Part shown: piece after piece, positions 21,713 through 31,050 of the stretch | Numbering within the stretch: the first letter of the stretch is position 1 | Layout of the letters: each line of letters opens with the position of its first letter | NCBI RefSeq assembly: GCF_003856525.1 | Contig: NZ_RJVQ01000008.1 | Coordinates: forward strand, 82,964 to 146,963 | Length of the DNA: 64,000 nt | DNA from: Vibrio viridaestus | Lineage (GTDB): Bacteria > Pseudomonadota > Gammaproteobacteria > Enterobacterales > Vibrionaceae | Direction: 5' to 3' | The notes under the pieces: model-generated | The model's input: the letters and a program-made list of their open reading frames with translations, nothing else | The model's database searches: none | What the model was told of the DNA's origin: nothing | Program-made: the position numbers and the translations under genes

Positions 21713-21742
21713 AAATCCCCGGAGTAATCCGGGGATTTTTTT
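21713..21742. terminator. Bidirectional terminator between pta and yqjG
   Basis: AAAAATCCCCGGA-gtaa-TCCGGGGATTTTTTT: a GC-rich perfect stem flanked by A and T tracts, 26 bases after pta and touching the end of the convergent yqjG gene. It should stop transcription from both sides. Confidence 0.93.
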
Positions 21743-22691
21743 ATAACCCAATATATTCTCTCCCATGAGGAGAATCTAAATCAAGTTCAGGTCCAGCGGG
21801 TACAATCTGTGTTGGATTTATTCCTGTATGACTGTAGTAGTAATGCCGTTTGATGTGATAAAACTCAGTCGTACCTTTAATACCAGGTACTTGATACAGC
21901 TCTTTAAGATATCCATGCAGATTCGGATAGTCCGCGATTCTACGTTTATTGCATTTAAAATGCCCTACGTAAACCGCATCAAAACGCACTAAGGTCGTGA
22001 ATAAACGCCAGTCTGCTTCAGTGATTCGATGACCAGCTAGATAACGACTGGTTGCTAAGTGATCCTCAATGGTATCAAGCGCAGAAAATAGAGATTCGTA
22101 CGCCTCTTCATAAGCTTCCTGTGATGTCGCAAATCCACATCGATAAACGCCATTATTGATGTTTGGATAAATAAAATCGTTCCAGCGATCAATCGTCGCT
22201 CTTAATTCCTGCGGATAATAGTCATCAGTGTTGCCAGTTAGCTCGTTAAACTCGGAATTAAACATCCGAATAATTTCTGAAGATTCATTACTCACGATTG
22301 TCTCAGACTGCTTATCCCAGAGCACGGGAACCGTTACTCTGCCTGTGTAATCATGTTTAGCCTTGGTATAAATCTCATGCATTTTAGTGAATCCGTACAA
22401 GGGCTCTGGAATACCAAAACGCCATCCATGAGACATCATATCAGGGCAGACAACGGTCACATCAATATGATCTTGTAGTTGTTTCAACTCTCGGAAAATC
22501 AAAGCTCGATGCGCCCAGGGACAAGCATACGACACATATAAGTGGTACCGGCCAGACTCTGGTGCAAATTTAGATCCGGGTTTAGCACAGACCCAGTCAC
22601 GAAATCCCGCGTCTTCGCGCACAAAACGCCCTTCGCTTGACTTGGTGTCGTACCAGATATCGTGCCATTTACCTTCTATTAATTTGCCCAT
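21741..22691 (-). CDS. yqjG: Glutathionyl-hydroquinone reductase (YqjG/ECM4 family)
   Basis: A Xi-class glutathione transferase that reduces glutathionyl-hydroquinones. The N-terminal thioredoxin-like domain holds the catalytic cysteine in SYACPWAHRALI; the C-terminal helical GST domain follows (VYRCGFATSQ... DAVYVGHFKCN). About 316 residues, as in YqjG. The start MGKLIEGKW is chosen since the family begins just before this; a frame four codons longer exists. Not in an obvious operon. Confidence 0.93.
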   Translation of the reverse strand: MGKLIEGKWHDIWYDTKSSEGRFVREDAGFRDWVCAKPGSKFAPESGRYHLYVSYACPWAHRALIFRELKQLQDHIDVTVVCPDMMSHGWRFGIPEPLYGFTKMHEIYTKAKHDYTGRVTVPVLWDKQSETIVSNESSEIIRMFNSEFNELTGNTDDYYPQELRATIDRWNDFIYPNINNGVYRCGFATSQEAYEEAYESLFSALDTIEDHLATSRYLAGHRITEADWRLFTTLVRFDAVYVGHFKCNKRRIADYPNLHGYLKELYQVPGIKGTTEFYHIKRHYYYSHTGINPTQIVPAGPELDLDSPHGREYIGL

Positions 22692-22801
22692 AATTGCCTC
22701 CACTTTACTGCTGACAAGACTATTATAGGAAAACAGAAGACCTGAAAAAATTAAGGAGAATTGGCGCTGATGTTCAAATATTTTGAAGGAGTCAGATTAA
22801 G

Positions 22802-24046
22802 TTAGCTGAAGCGAATGAAGACAATGCGTCCCCCAGGAATTTCTTTCACCCTATATTGCCAACCGTATTGTTTAATAATTTGTTTCGTTAGCTCAAGCCC
22901 CAGCCCGAACCCTAAACTGGCCTTTTCTTCAAATTCTTCGCTATTTTGGTTGCGAATCAATACCCAGTCATTTTTATGATTTATTTGTATCGTTCCAGAA
23001 TAGGTATGCTGAAACGCATTACGGATAAGATTACCTAACACTATTCTCGCCAGAATACAGGAAAGAGTATGGCTGCTGTGTTGGGCATTAATAGACAGCG
23101 TTACCTCTTTATTTTTGATCAGATAATTAAGCTCAAACGTGAGTTGCTCAATCAATGCTCCTAAATCAACACTACTACGAGATAGATTTTTATACTCACG
23201 ACGATTTAGCCATAGTAAAGTATCACAAAGCTCAGTCATCGAGATACTGGCCCTCAACACTCGCTCAGCTACCTGTTTTTGCTTGTCAGATGAACCTTCC
23301 TTGGACATCAGTTTAAGCAACAATTCGGTATTACTTCGAACAACCGAAATAGGCGTACGCAATTCGTGGCTAGCGTGTGAAATAAATTTCCTTTCCCGCT
23401 CTAACGTCTGCTGAACTGACGAGAGACTGGATTGGATAATATTCGCCAACTCATTAATTTCACGATAATGGAAATCTGGTACTGGCTGCGTAAGATTTTC
23501 AGTATTCAATTTCCGAGTCCACCCCATGAGCCGGTCGAATGGCTTATTAAGCTGATACAGCAAGAAGAGAATACAAAAACCAAAAATCAGAACACCAATA
23601 AAACCGATAACAATAATTCGTGTGAGAAAAGGGATCTTTGGATCAGTTTCATCCATGTGGCTGAATGCTCTTGTCACATAAACAACCGTGCCATCTGAAT
23701 GAACATATCGCATTGCAAAAGTAGCTATCTCTGGAGACTCGTACCAATGTTTGCGCAAAATATACTTACTAAATCCTAGGTGTCCCTTAGGTTCATCGAG
23801 AGTCTCTTTGATAACGGAAGGAACCCCATTCCAGCTGCCTGCCACGTCAAAATCGAGAAATGTCGCATGTCCATGCTCTGGTGGTTGCGCATCCTTACCG
23901 ATAAGTTCCATTGTGTAGCGAAACGCGATATCTAAACCATTAATAAAGTAGTTCATCGCTATGGTAGAAAAGCTCACCACGGTCAGTGTACCTACCAAAA
24001 TGATGGTACATGACAGGTATATATGCATGCTTTTACGTATTCTCAT
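22802..24046 (-). CDS. Two-component sensor histidine kinase
   Basis: A 414-residue membrane kinase: helix at about 10-35, periplasmic region of about 105 residues, helix at about 142-164, HAMP-like linker, dimerisation domain with phospho-accepting H227 in FISHASHELRTP, and a C-terminal ATPase domain (N box NLIRNAFQH, G box GFGLGLEL). It lies eight bases after the response regulator gene, which it presumably phosphorylates. The periplasmic sensor has no family I recognise, so the signal is unknown. Confidence 0.88.
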   Translation of the reverse strand: MRIRKSMHIYLSCTIILVGTLTVVSFSTIAMNYFINGLDIAFRYTMELIGKDAQPPEHGHATFLDFDVAGSWNGVPSVIKETLDEPKGHLGFSKYILRKHWYESPEIATFAMRYVHSDGTVVYVTRAFSHMDETDPKIPFLTRIIVIGFIGVLIFGFCILFLLYQLNKPFDRLMGWTRKLNTENLTQPVPDFHYREINELANIIQSSLSSVQQTLERERKFISHASHELRTPISVVRSNTELLLKLMSKEGSSDKQKQVAERVLRASISMTELCDTLLWLNRREYKNLSRSSVDLGALIEQLTFELNYLIKNKEVTLSINAQHSSHTLSCILARIVLGNLIRNAFQHTYSGTIQINHKNDWVLIRNQNSEEFEEKASLGFGLGLELTKQIIKQYGWQYRVKEIPGGRIVFIRFS

Positions 24047-24054
24047 GAGCAGCG

Positions 24055-24717
24055 CTATTTTATTGCAAATCCGTAACTAGGGATGGTGTGAACTAAGTGG
24101 GGAGTTTGTTCACCATCAATTTGCTTACGCAAATTGAATATGTGTACTTTTAGACTGTTACTGTCGGGTATGTCGTCCCCCCACACGTGACGCATGATTT
24201 TCTCACGCGAAACCGCATTTGGCGACTCTCTCATCAATAATTCTAATATTTTGGTCGCTATTGGCGATAATTTTAACACCTTTTCCCCTCTCTTAACTTC
24301 ACGTGAGAGGACATCAAATGTTAGATCGTTCACTTTGAGCTTGGTGGCTTCGCCGCTTTTACGCTTGGATAATACTTTGACCCGAGCAATTAACTCTTCC
24401 ATGGCAAAAGGTTTGACTAAATAATCATCAGCACCTTTGGAAAAACCAATGAGTTTATCATCCAAAGTGTCTCTTGCAGTCAGCATCAATACTGGTGTTT
24501 CAATACCCTGAGCCCGAATACGCTCACAGACAACCAACCCTTCAATCTTGGGTAAATTAATGTCAAGCAGTACAACATCATAGTCGTTTTGCACGATTAA
24601 ATTGAGTCCTACCTGACCATCAGCGGCGTAGTCAGTATCGATTTCCTCTAACTCCATATAATCAATAATCGCTGTGGCTAAATCGATATCATCCTCAACA
24701 ATCAATACTTTACGCAT
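24055..24717 (-). CDS. OmpR-family response regulator
   Basis: Receiver domain at residues 1-115 with acidic pocket at E8-D9-D10, phospho-acceptor D52 (LLDINLP) and conserved lysine in LVKPF; a winged-helix OmpR/PhoB DNA-binding domain follows (about 125-220, ending TIPSYGFAIK). The start MRKVLIVEDD gives a 220-residue protein; an 11-codon longer frame begins in AT-rich leader sequence without support. It is the first gene of a two-gene operon with the kinase and is divergent from the thiamine operon. Confidence 0.88.
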   Translation of the reverse strand: MRKVLIVEDDIDLATAIIDYMELEEIDTDYAADGQVGLNLIVQNDYDVVLLDINLPKIEGLVVCERIRAQGIETPVLMLTARDTLDDKLIGFSKGADDYLVKPFAMEELIARVKVLSKRKSGEATKLKVNDLTFDVLSREVKRGEKVLKLSPIATKILELLMRESPNAVSREKIMRHVWGDDIPDSNSLKVHIFNLRKQIDGEQTPHLVHTIPSYGFAIK

Positions 24718-24857
24718 GGCTTTAATCGCTATAAATAATGTGAAATACAATCTTATTTTAGTGTAAAAACTCCATGGTTAATATGAGGTTAATGATACCT
24801 AACTATTGCCAGTGAGGAGCAATATAAAAAACCAATCTGACTTAAGTATGAAATCTT

Positions 24858-24882
24858 GCCTAAAATCACTTTCGTTTTAGGC
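24858..24882 (+). promoter_or_regulatory. Hairpin just upstream of the TPP riboswitch
   Basis: GCCTAAAA and TTTTAGGC form an 8-bp perfect stem around a nine-base loop, 22 bases before the riboswitch. It probably lies in the promoter region of the thi operon; its role is unclear. Confidence 0.35.
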
Positions 24883-24903
24883 TACGACTGGTAATATTGG
24901 CTG

Positions 24904-24989
24904 CAAATAGTCGGGGAGCTTAATGCTGAGATCGCCTAGCGAGACCCGTTGAACCTGATACAGTTAGTACTGGCGTAGGGAACTATTTG
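24904..24989 (+). ncRNA. TPP riboswitch (THI element)
   Basis: The outer P1 stem pairs CAAATAGT (24904-24911) with ACTATTTG (24982-24989). The thi-box core is present in order: GGGGAGC, the pyrimidine-binding CTGAGA, then GACCCGTTGAACCTGAT and the closing GCGTAGGGAA. The element binds thiamine pyrophosphate and lies 80 bases before thiD. No intrinsic terminator follows, so control is probably at translation initiation through the hairpin at 25041-25065. Confidence 0.96.
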
Positions 24990-25040
24990 GACATCTTGAA
25001 CTGCTCAGTTTTCCTACCTTAGCCGGATGATTCCATAATT

Positions 25041-25065
25041 GTTCCTTTCGACCGATCCAAGGAAC
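25041..25065 (+). promoter_or_regulatory. Hairpin hiding the thiD ribosome binding site
   Basis: GTTCCTT (25041-25047) pairs perfectly with AAGGAAC (25059-25065); the second arm contains the thiD Shine-Dalgarno AAGGA, which ends seven bases before the ATG. In the TPP-bound state this stem would block ribosomes, giving a translational OFF switch. An alternative partner for GTTCCTT in the unbound state is not obvious by eye. Confidence 0.7.
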
Positions 25066-25069
25066 GATT

Positions 25070-25894
25070 ATGACGCTGATCAAATCTAATGTAATTCCCG
25101 TTGTCTTAACTATTGCCGGTAGCGATAGTGGTGGTGGTGCTGGAATCCAGGCCGATATTAAAGCAATTTCAGCAACTGGGTCTTATGCATGCTCGGTGAT
25201 TACCGCAGTAACATCGCAGAATACTCAAGGCGTTCAAGCGATATGTCCAATCCCTCTTGAGCACATTGCTTCACAGCTCGACTCAGTATTTACTGACCTC
25301 AATATTGCTGTCGTCAAAATCGGTATGCTAGCCGATTCTGCCATTATAAAGCTCGTTGCTGAAAAATTACGCGATTACTCACCAAAACAAATCGTACTTG
25401 ATCCCGTAATGGTTGCTACCAGCGGTGATTTGCTCCTCAAATCCAACGCGATCGAGGATTTGATTGAATACTTACTTCCTCTAGCAACCCTAATTACACC
25501 TAACGTACCAGAAGCATTAGCCCTGATAAATAAATCTCCAGAGGCATTTAATGGTAACTTGAATGACTTGATCGAAGATATCCGAGAACTTCCGATCAAT
25601 GCTGCATTATTGAAAGGTGGTCACCTAAATGAATCGACGGATAGCGTCGATCTACTTGTCCAAAAGCACACAGCAAAACCGTATTCATCAACCCGAATCA
25701 ACACAAATAATACGCATGGGACTGGATGTACGTTGTCTTCTGCAATTGCCTCATATCTGGCACAGGGATATCCCCTAGTTGAAGCAGTTGATAAAGCAAA
25801 ACGTTATATTACCGAAGCCATTCGACATGCGGATGAACTCAATATTGGTCGTGGTCACGGGCCTGTTCATCATTTCTATGTGTTGAATAAATAA
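25070..25894 (+). CDS. thiD: Hydroxymethylpyrimidine (phosphate) kinase ThiD
   Basis: ThiD phosphorylates HMP twice to HMP-PP. It is a ribokinase-fold enzyme of 274 residues; the substrate and ATP motifs LTIAGSDSGGGAGIQADIK are split here as LTIAGSDSGG near residue 13 and GGAGIQADIKA after it, with the anion hole NTHGTGCTLSSAIA near 213. First gene of the riboswitch-controlled thi operon thiD-Z-X-Y-M-E, so the operon is designed for salvage of exogenous HMP and thiazole. No thiC, thiG or thiH is here. Confidence 0.94.
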   Translation: MTLIKSNVIPVVLTIAGSDSGGGAGIQADIKAISATGSYACSVITAVTSQNTQGVQAICPIPLEHIASQLDSVFTDLNIAVVKIGMLADSAIIKLVAEKLRDYSPKQIVLDPVMVATSGDLLLKSNAIEDLIEYLLPLATLITPNVPEALALINKSPEAFNGNLNDLIEDIRELPINAALLKGGHLNESTDSVDLLVQKHTAKPYSSTRINTNNTHGTGCTLSSAIASYLAQGYPLVEAVDKAKRYITEAIRHADELNIGRGHGPVHHFYVLNK

Positions 25895-25898
25895 GTCT

Positions 25899-26654
25899 AT
25901 GATGGCTATTCAAACCCAAGATATAACCCTAGATGATCTTTCGCTGGCGTATAGAGGTCAAAAGCCTCTTATTAATGGCGTATCAGTCACTTTCCCCGCA
26001 GAAGGTTGGTCATGCATTCTTGGTACGAGTGGATGTGGCAAGACTACCCTACTGCGTTTTCTTGCAGGATTAAATCACGACCACGTTTGCATGTCAGGCA
26101 AAATCACCCACGGGTTTACCTCACCTCTTCATCACAACATCGCGTACATGGAACAACACGACAGTCTGCTTCCTTGGCTTACTATTTTGGATAACGTACT
26201 GCTTCCATTTCGTTTTTCAACCTGTGGGACAAAATCAGAAAATAGAGAACGAGCTATTGAGCTGTTAGACAAAGTAGGACTTGCAGACCATTTGTATGAT
26301 CACCCCAAAACGTTGTCGGGCGGGATGCGTCAACGCGCCGCCTTAGTCAGAACATTAATTCAAGACAAGCCCGTGGTATTAATGGATGAACCATTCTCAG
26401 CATTAGATGCGGTAACGAGAAGCCGGTTGCAAGAACTCTCATTTGAGCTGCTGACAAACAAAGCCGTCATACTGATTACTCATGACCCATTAGAAGCGAT
26501 AAAGCTAGCAAGGAAATTATTCCTGCTAAAGGGCAAACCTGCCTTCATGCAAAGTTTATCTTTACCAACTTCCTCGCCAATTCGCGAACTAAACACTGAA
26601 TCAGCTCTATTGCACCAACAAATTATGCAATTACTTTCCGGAGAGCGACAGTGA
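25899..26654 (+). CDS. thiZ: HMP/thiamine-precursor ABC transporter ATPase (ThiZ-like)
   Basis: A 251-residue ABC ATPase of the nitrate/taurine-type class: Walker A GTSGCGKTTLLR (about 40-51), signature LSGGMRQRAALVR, Walker B VVLMDEPFSALD and switch histidine in ILITHDP. It begins four bases after thiD, and its stop overlaps the thiX start, so it is the ATPase of the ThiXYZ importer. Substrate (formyl-aminopyrimidine or HMP) is inferred from family and the TPP riboswitch. Confidence 0.88.
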   Translation: MMAIQTQDITLDDLSLAYRGQKPLINGVSVTFPAEGWSCILGTSGCGKTTLLRFLAGLNHDHVCMSGKITHGFTSPLHHNIAYMEQHDSLLPWLTILDNVLLPFRFSTCGTKSENRERAIELLDKVGLADHLYDHPKTLSGGMRQRAALVRTLIQDKPVVLMDEPFSALDAVTRSRLQELSFELLTNKAVILITHDPLEAIKLARKLFLLKGKPAFMQSLSLPTSSPIRELNTESALLHQQIMQLLSGERQ

Positions 26655-27400
26655 CCTATTTAAAACGTCAGTCAGGTCTGATGCGGGGACTCATCGGATT
26701 CCTTATCTGCATTTTCCTATGGCAAATAGCGACACAGGTATTGTCATTACCAAAATTTATTTTACCTTCGCCCTTTGACGTCTTTACGAGAGTGTATTCG
26801 CGATTTCCCATTCTTATCTATCACGCATGGGTAACGTTACAAGAAATGCTTCTTGGACTTGGTCTAGGACTCGGCATAGGTTTCCTACTCTCTGTTCAGA
26901 TGCTTTGGTTTAAATCGATAAGGAATTGGTTACTGCCTCTGATCATAATAAGTCAGGCACTCCCCGTATTTGCCATCGCTCCTATCATGATGCTTTGGCT
27001 AGGGTATGGTATTGCCTCAAAGGTGGTGATGGCGGCAATTATTATTTTCTTTCCCATCACATCATGCTGTTTTGACGGCATAAGCTCAACACCGACCCAC
27101 TATCTGGATTTGAGTAAAACGCTCGGCGCCTCTAAATGGCAACAACTTCTCTTTATCCGATTGCCCGCGGCACTACCCGCGATCGCATCCGGCATTCGCA
27201 TCTCTGTAGTCATCGCGCCCATAGGTGCGATTGCAGGCGAATGGGTCGGCTCTAGCGAGGGATTGGGTTATCTCATGTTACAGGCAAACGCTCGAATGAT
27301 GGTTGACGATATGTTTGCTGCCCTTTTTCTTTTGTCTTGTATGTCAATTTTACTCTATCAGCTTACAGACAAATTACTTAAACGATGTATCTATTGGTAA
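26651..27400 (+). CDS. thiX: HMP/thiamine-precursor ABC transporter permease (ThiX-like)
   Basis: A 249-residue inner-membrane permease with about six helices and the EAA-like cytoplasmic loop GASKWQQLLFIRLPAALPAIASGI that docks on the ATPase. It begins with GTG overlapping the thiZ stop as GTGA, which means translational coupling. BinIding protein ThiY follows 14 bases downstream. Confidence 0.88.
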   Translation: MTYLKRQSGLMRGLIGFLICIFLWQIATQVLSLPKFILPSPFDVFTRVYSRFPILIYHAWVTLQEMLLGLGLGLGIGFLLSVQMLWFKSIRNWLLPLIIISQALPVFAIAPIMMLWLGYGIASKVVMAAIIIFFPITSCCFDGISSTPTHYLDLSKTLGASKWQQLLFIRLPAALPAIASGIRISVVIAPIGAIAGEWVGSSEGLGYLMLQANARMMVDDMFAALFLLSCMSILLYQLTDKLLKRCIYW

Positions 27401-27414
27401 TAATAAGGACGATT

Positions 27415-28356
27415 ATGAAATTTTTTATTGGCTGTTTTTTATCACTCATTGCGTGTGCGGTGCATGCAGAAGATAACAAGCTAACTTTAATGCTGGATTG
27501 GTTTGTCAATCCCAACCATGGACCCATTATTGTTGCGAAACAACTCGGTTACTTCGAAAAGAATGGTATTGAGGTTGACATACAAGAGCCTGCAGATCCG
27601 GCCACACCACCAAAACTCGCAGCGGCGAACAAAGTCGATTTAGCGATCACCTATCAACCAAACTTAACTATGGATGTTGCTCAAGGGCTCCCTTTAACAA
27701 GAACCGCAACACTCATTGCAACACCACTTAATACTCTGATGGTGTTGGATAAAAGCAAAATTAAATCGTTAAAAGACCTAAAAGGAAAAACAATTGGCAT
27801 TGCTTTAGCGGGGAATGAAGAAGCAAATGTGGGAACTATGTTGGCATCTGAGGGCGTTGCATACTCGGACGTACATATCGTCAATGTGGGTTGGTCATTA
27901 TCATCGTCGCTTGCTTCTGGGAAAGTAGATGCAATCTGGGGTGGACTAAGGAATTTTGAGACCAACCAATTGGCACTTGAAGGTTACAAGGCTCGTTCTT
28001 TTTATCCGGAAGAGAATGGCGTTCCTTCTTATGATGAACTCGTATTTGTTGCCAATAAAGACACAAAAAAGCTAAAACAAATCAGAGCATTCAACCACGC
28101 GCTAGCACAAGCAACAACCTACATCGTTAATCATCCCCAACAGGCATGGAAAACATTTGTTGCCTACGCTCCGGATACACTCGATAACGAACTCAATAAA
28201 TTAGCGTGGCAAGATACCCTACCTCGCTTTGCTCTGCGACCTGAAGCAGCAGACCTTGGTCGCTATAACGACTATGGACATTTTCTATTTGAGAAAAAAA
28301 TCATCGCTCGTTTACCTAAAGAAAATGAGTACGTGATGACGTATGGAGATAAATAA
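27415..28356 (+). CDS. thiY: HMP-precursor periplasmic binding protein (ThiY-like)
   Basis: An NMT1/THI5-like binding protein of 313 residues with a signal peptide of 19 residues ([18 protein letters not shown]) before [12 protein letters not shown]; the [13 protein letters not shown] stretch is the family hallmark and forms part of the pyrimidine site in relatives. The start at 27415 has AAGGA before it and yields a clean signal peptide; the frame opens ten codons earlier inside thiX. It supplies HMP precursors to ThiXZ. Confidence 0.9.
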   Translation: MKFFIGCFLSLIACAVHAEDNKLTLMLDWFVNPNHGPIIVAKQLGYFEKNGIEVDIQEPADPATPPKLAAANKVDLAITYQPNLTMDVAQGLPLTRTATLIATPLNTLMVLDKSKIKSLKDLKGKTIGIALAGNEEANVGTMLASEGVAYSDVHIVNVGWSLSSSLASGKVDAIWGGLRNFETNQLALEGYKARSFYPEENGVPSYDELVFVANKDTKKLKQIRAFNHALAQATTYIVNHPQQAWKTFVAYAPDTLDNELNKLAWQDTLPRFALRPEAADLGRYNDYGHFLFEKKIIARLPKENEYVMTYGDK

Positions 28357-28358
28357 TC

Positions 28359-29156
28359 ATGATGGATAAACACTACATACAAGAAGCACTAATCAAAGTC
28401 CGCGAACAAAGACCACTTATCGTCAATATTACTAACTATGTGGTAATGAATAATACGGCGAACGCATTGCTGGCAATTGGCGCATCACCAATCATGGCGC
28501 ATTCTCAAGAAGAAATGACAGAGATGATGAGTTTTGCCGGAGCCTTGGTGATTAATATCGGCACGCTTGACTCGGTATGGATTCCTAGAATGTTGTTTGC
28601 TGTCGAGCAAGCAAATCATTTTAATAAACCGGTGATTCTGGACCCTGTCGGATGTGGCGCAACTCAACTCAGAACCAACCTTGCGCGACAAATCGCATCT
28701 CTTGCCAACTCACTCATTATTCGCGGTAACGCTTCAGAAATCATTGCAATGGCACGACAAGACTCACAAACAAAAGGCGTTGATGCTTTAGATTCAAGCG
28801 AGGCCGCGCTATCCGCAGCTCAAGCGCTACTTGAAAAATATGATGCGAACGTCGTTATTTCTGGAGAAACCGACTACGTCGTTAGCAAAAATCACGTCGT
28901 CGCATTATCAAATGGTTCGTTCTTAATGCCGTATGTTACGGGGACAGGCTGTAGTCTGAGCGCGTTAACAGGTGCGTTCGCTGCAACAGGAGAAACAACA
29001 GGATTAGCAGCCGCAGCTATAATGAGTATCGCGGGTGAAATAGCGGCAGAACTCAGCCATGGCCCAGGAAGTCTCCAGATGCACTTACTTGATACACTGT
29101 ATACACTCACGGTTGACGATATAGAGAAACGTCTCAATCTCCGCCAAATTTCTTAA
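28359..29156 (+). CDS. thiM: Hydroxyethylthiazole kinase ThiM
   Basis: ThiM phosphorylates the thiazole alcohol THZ with ATP, a salvage step. At 265 residues it shows the ThiM motifs [26 protein letters not shown] (near residues 19-44), [16 protein letters not shown] and the nucleotide site [14 protein letters not shown]. It is two bases after thiY and 23 before thiE, so ThiM product and ThiD product meet at ThiE. Confidence 0.95.
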   Translation: MMDKHYIQEALIKVREQRPLIVNITNYVVMNNTANALLAIGASPIMAHSQEEMTEMMSFAGALVINIGTLDSVWIPRMLFAVEQANHFNKPVILDPVGCGATQLRTNLARQIASLANSLIIRGNASEIIAMARQDSQTKGVDALDSSEAALSAAQALLEKYDANVVISGETDYVVSKNHVVALSNGSFLMPYVTGTGCSLSALTGAFAATGETTGLAAAAIMSIAGEIAAELSHGPGSLQMHLLDTLYTLTVDDIEKRLNLRQIS

Positions 29157-29179
29157 TTAAGGTTGGAACGACTAAAAGA

Positions 29180-29812
29180 ATGGACAGTTCAATATTAAAA
29201 CTCTATCTCGTTACTGACGATAGCTTACCAGTCGATAAACTTGGAGCTATCGTCAAACAAGCCATCGCTGGCGGAGTTACTTTAGTGCAACTTCGGGAGA
29301 AAAGCAGTAACTCGCGCCTTTTCCTTGAAAAGGCTCAGCACTTAAAGCAACTATTGGCCTATACCGGCGTGCCACTAATCATTAATGATCGGGTAGACAT
29401 TGCGCTTGCGGTTGAAGCGGATGGTGTTCATTTAGGCCAGTCGGATATGCCAGTCGATATTGCTCGTGCGCTGTTAGGCCCCGAAAAAATAATCGGGCTT
29501 TCAATTGAAACCAAGGAACAGCTTCACGAAGCCAGAGCCATGGATATTGATTATGTGGGGTTAAGTGCAATTTATTCGACGGCCACCAAAACAAATACGA
29601 TTACAGAATGGGGCGTCGAAGGACTAACTTGGGCGTTACAAGAATCCAGATTTCCCATTGTCGCGATTGGTGGACTTACTGAGGATACCATTCCTTTAAT
29701 TGCGAACACCGGTGTAGATGGAATTGCAGTTGTCTCGGCTATCTGTTCTAGCCAGTCTCCGAAAAAAGCGGCAACAGATTTGAACACACTTATTGATTCT
29801 CATCGACCATAA
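29180..29812 (+). CDS. thiE: Thiamine-phosphate synthase ThiE
   Basis: ThiE joins HMP-PP and thiazole phosphate to thiamine phosphate. It is a TIM barrel of 210 residues with LVTDDS, VQLREK, INDRVDIALAVEADGVHLGQ(S)DM and IGGLTED in family order. Last gene of the thi operon; a weak terminator-like hairpin follows. Thiamine-monophosphate kinase thiL is not in this window. Confidence 0.95.
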   Translation: MDSSILKLYLVTDDSLPVDKLGAIVKQAIAGGVTLVQLREKSSNSRLFLEKAQHLKQLLAYTGVPLIINDRVDIALAVEADGVHLGQSDMPVDIARALLGPEKIIGLSIETKEQLHEARAMDIDYVGLSAIYSTATKTNTITEWGVEGLTWALQESRFPIVAIGGLTEDTIPLIANTGVDGIAVVSAICSSQSPKKAATDLNTLIDSHRP

Positions 29813-29819
29813 CCTAATG

Positions 29820-29851
29820 AGTAGAGATCGATTCACTCGCTCTCTACTTTT
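29820..29851. terminator. Weak terminator between thiE and MFS gene
   Basis: AGTAGAG and CTCTACT pair around a 15-base loop, followed by TTTTGCTTT on the plus strand. It begins seven bases after thiE and its far arm lies inside the last codons of the convergent transporter gene. The loop is large, so confidence is moderate. Confidence 0.45.
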
Positions 29852-31032
29852 GCTTTAAAACCACGGTGAATGTTGACCAATGTGATTAAAGCAAAACAGC
29901 CAATCACAATCCCTAAATGCCATGCCTGATTGATCCCTAATCGCAGTAATATAAAACTGACCACAGCCGCAAATATCATCTGCCCGCCACCAGCCAAAGC
30001 GGCAACCATCCCAGCCCTATTTTTATAAGGCATCATGAGCTGAGCTTGAGCGCAAGGTAAAGCAATGCCATTACCAAAGACCATCAGAAACTGACCAAGC
30101 ATGAGCATCAACGGATTTAGTGGTGTTGAGATAAACCATATCGCTGATAACAGTTGCATCAATGGCGCTATTATAAAGACACGTTTTAGCCCTATTTTTG
30201 GTCTTAACCGAGTCACAGAAAAACTGCCTAACAGTAGACCGACTGCAGGGATAAGAGCCCATAGCGCATACTCATCTGATGACATCCCGATTTGAACCTG
30301 CATAAGAAATGGCATCAACGAAATACAGGTCGTCACAAGCGTAAAATTCAACCAACCGATGGTACCAAAACTAATAAAGTAAGATGAGTCGAGTAGAGAC
30401 TTATATTGTTTTAGTGACTCTCCCACCTTCGGTAGAGGCTTTTTATCGTTCATCGTTTCATCGAATAAGAAGTACAACAGTATCCAAACGAAACTGACAT
30501 AGCACATAAGTGTTATAAATATAGCTAACCATCCGTATAAATGGTTTATGAAACCACCGATAACGGGAGCAAAAATGGGCGTGAACGATGCAACCATAGT
30601 GACATAAGAAAGAGCAATAGGCAGCTGTTCTCCAGAATAACTGTCTCTCGTTGACGCTCTAGCTAATACTGCACAGCATCCGGTTCCCAATCCTTGGATA
30701 AAGCGACCAGCCACCAAGCCTGTGAAACTACTACTGAACAGTACGAGTGTCGTTAATCCAATAAAAGCTAATACCAGAGCAAAAAGAAGCACTTTTTTTC
30801 TACCTATTGAGTCTGATATAGGACCATAAAAAAACTGAGACGGACCAAAGCCAAGTAAATATGCTGAGATAAGAAGTTGTGTCTGGTCTATTGAAATATT
30901 GAAGTCTTGGGCTATCCAAGGAAGTGACGGAAAGACTAGACCAATACTCAGTTGTCCGACACTTATGGTTAAACTGGCGAGCAATACAGGACGCCAGTTA
31001 AACGATTGTTCCAGTGTTTGCGATGTATTCAT
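29833..31032 (-). CDS. Bcr/CflA-type MFS drug exporter
   Basis: A 399-residue transporter with 12 predicted helices. The motif A loop GPISDSIGRKKVL between helices 2 and 3 and the motif C-like stretch in helix 5 (FAPVIGGFI) mark it as a drug:H+ antiporter of the 12-helix Bcr/CflA/EmrD group. Substrate cannot be told from sequence. It is 18 bases downstream of the recombinase-like gene on the same strand, so both may be on one transcript. Confidence 0.82.
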   Translation of the reverse strand: MNTSQTLEQSFNWRPVLLASLTISVGQLSIGLVFPSLPWIAQDFNISIDQTQLLISAYLLGFGPSQFFYGPISDSIGRKKVLLFALVLAFIGLTTLVLFSSSFTGLVAGRFIQGLGTGCCAVLARASTRDSYSGEQLPIALSYVTMVASFTPIFAPVIGGFINHLYGWLAIFITLMCYVSFVWILLYFLFDETMNDKKPLPKVGESLKQYKSLLDSSYFISFGTIGWLNFTLVTTCISLMPFLMQVQIGMSSDEYALWALIPAVGLLLGSFSVTRLRPKIGLKRVFIIAPLMQLLSAIWFISTPLNPLMLMLGQFLMVFGNGIALPCAQAQLMMPYKNRAGMVAALAGGGQMIFAAVVSFILLRLGINQAWHLGIVIGCFALITLVNIHRGFKAKVESE

Positions 31033-31050
31033 TTTATTCCTTTGCAGGAT

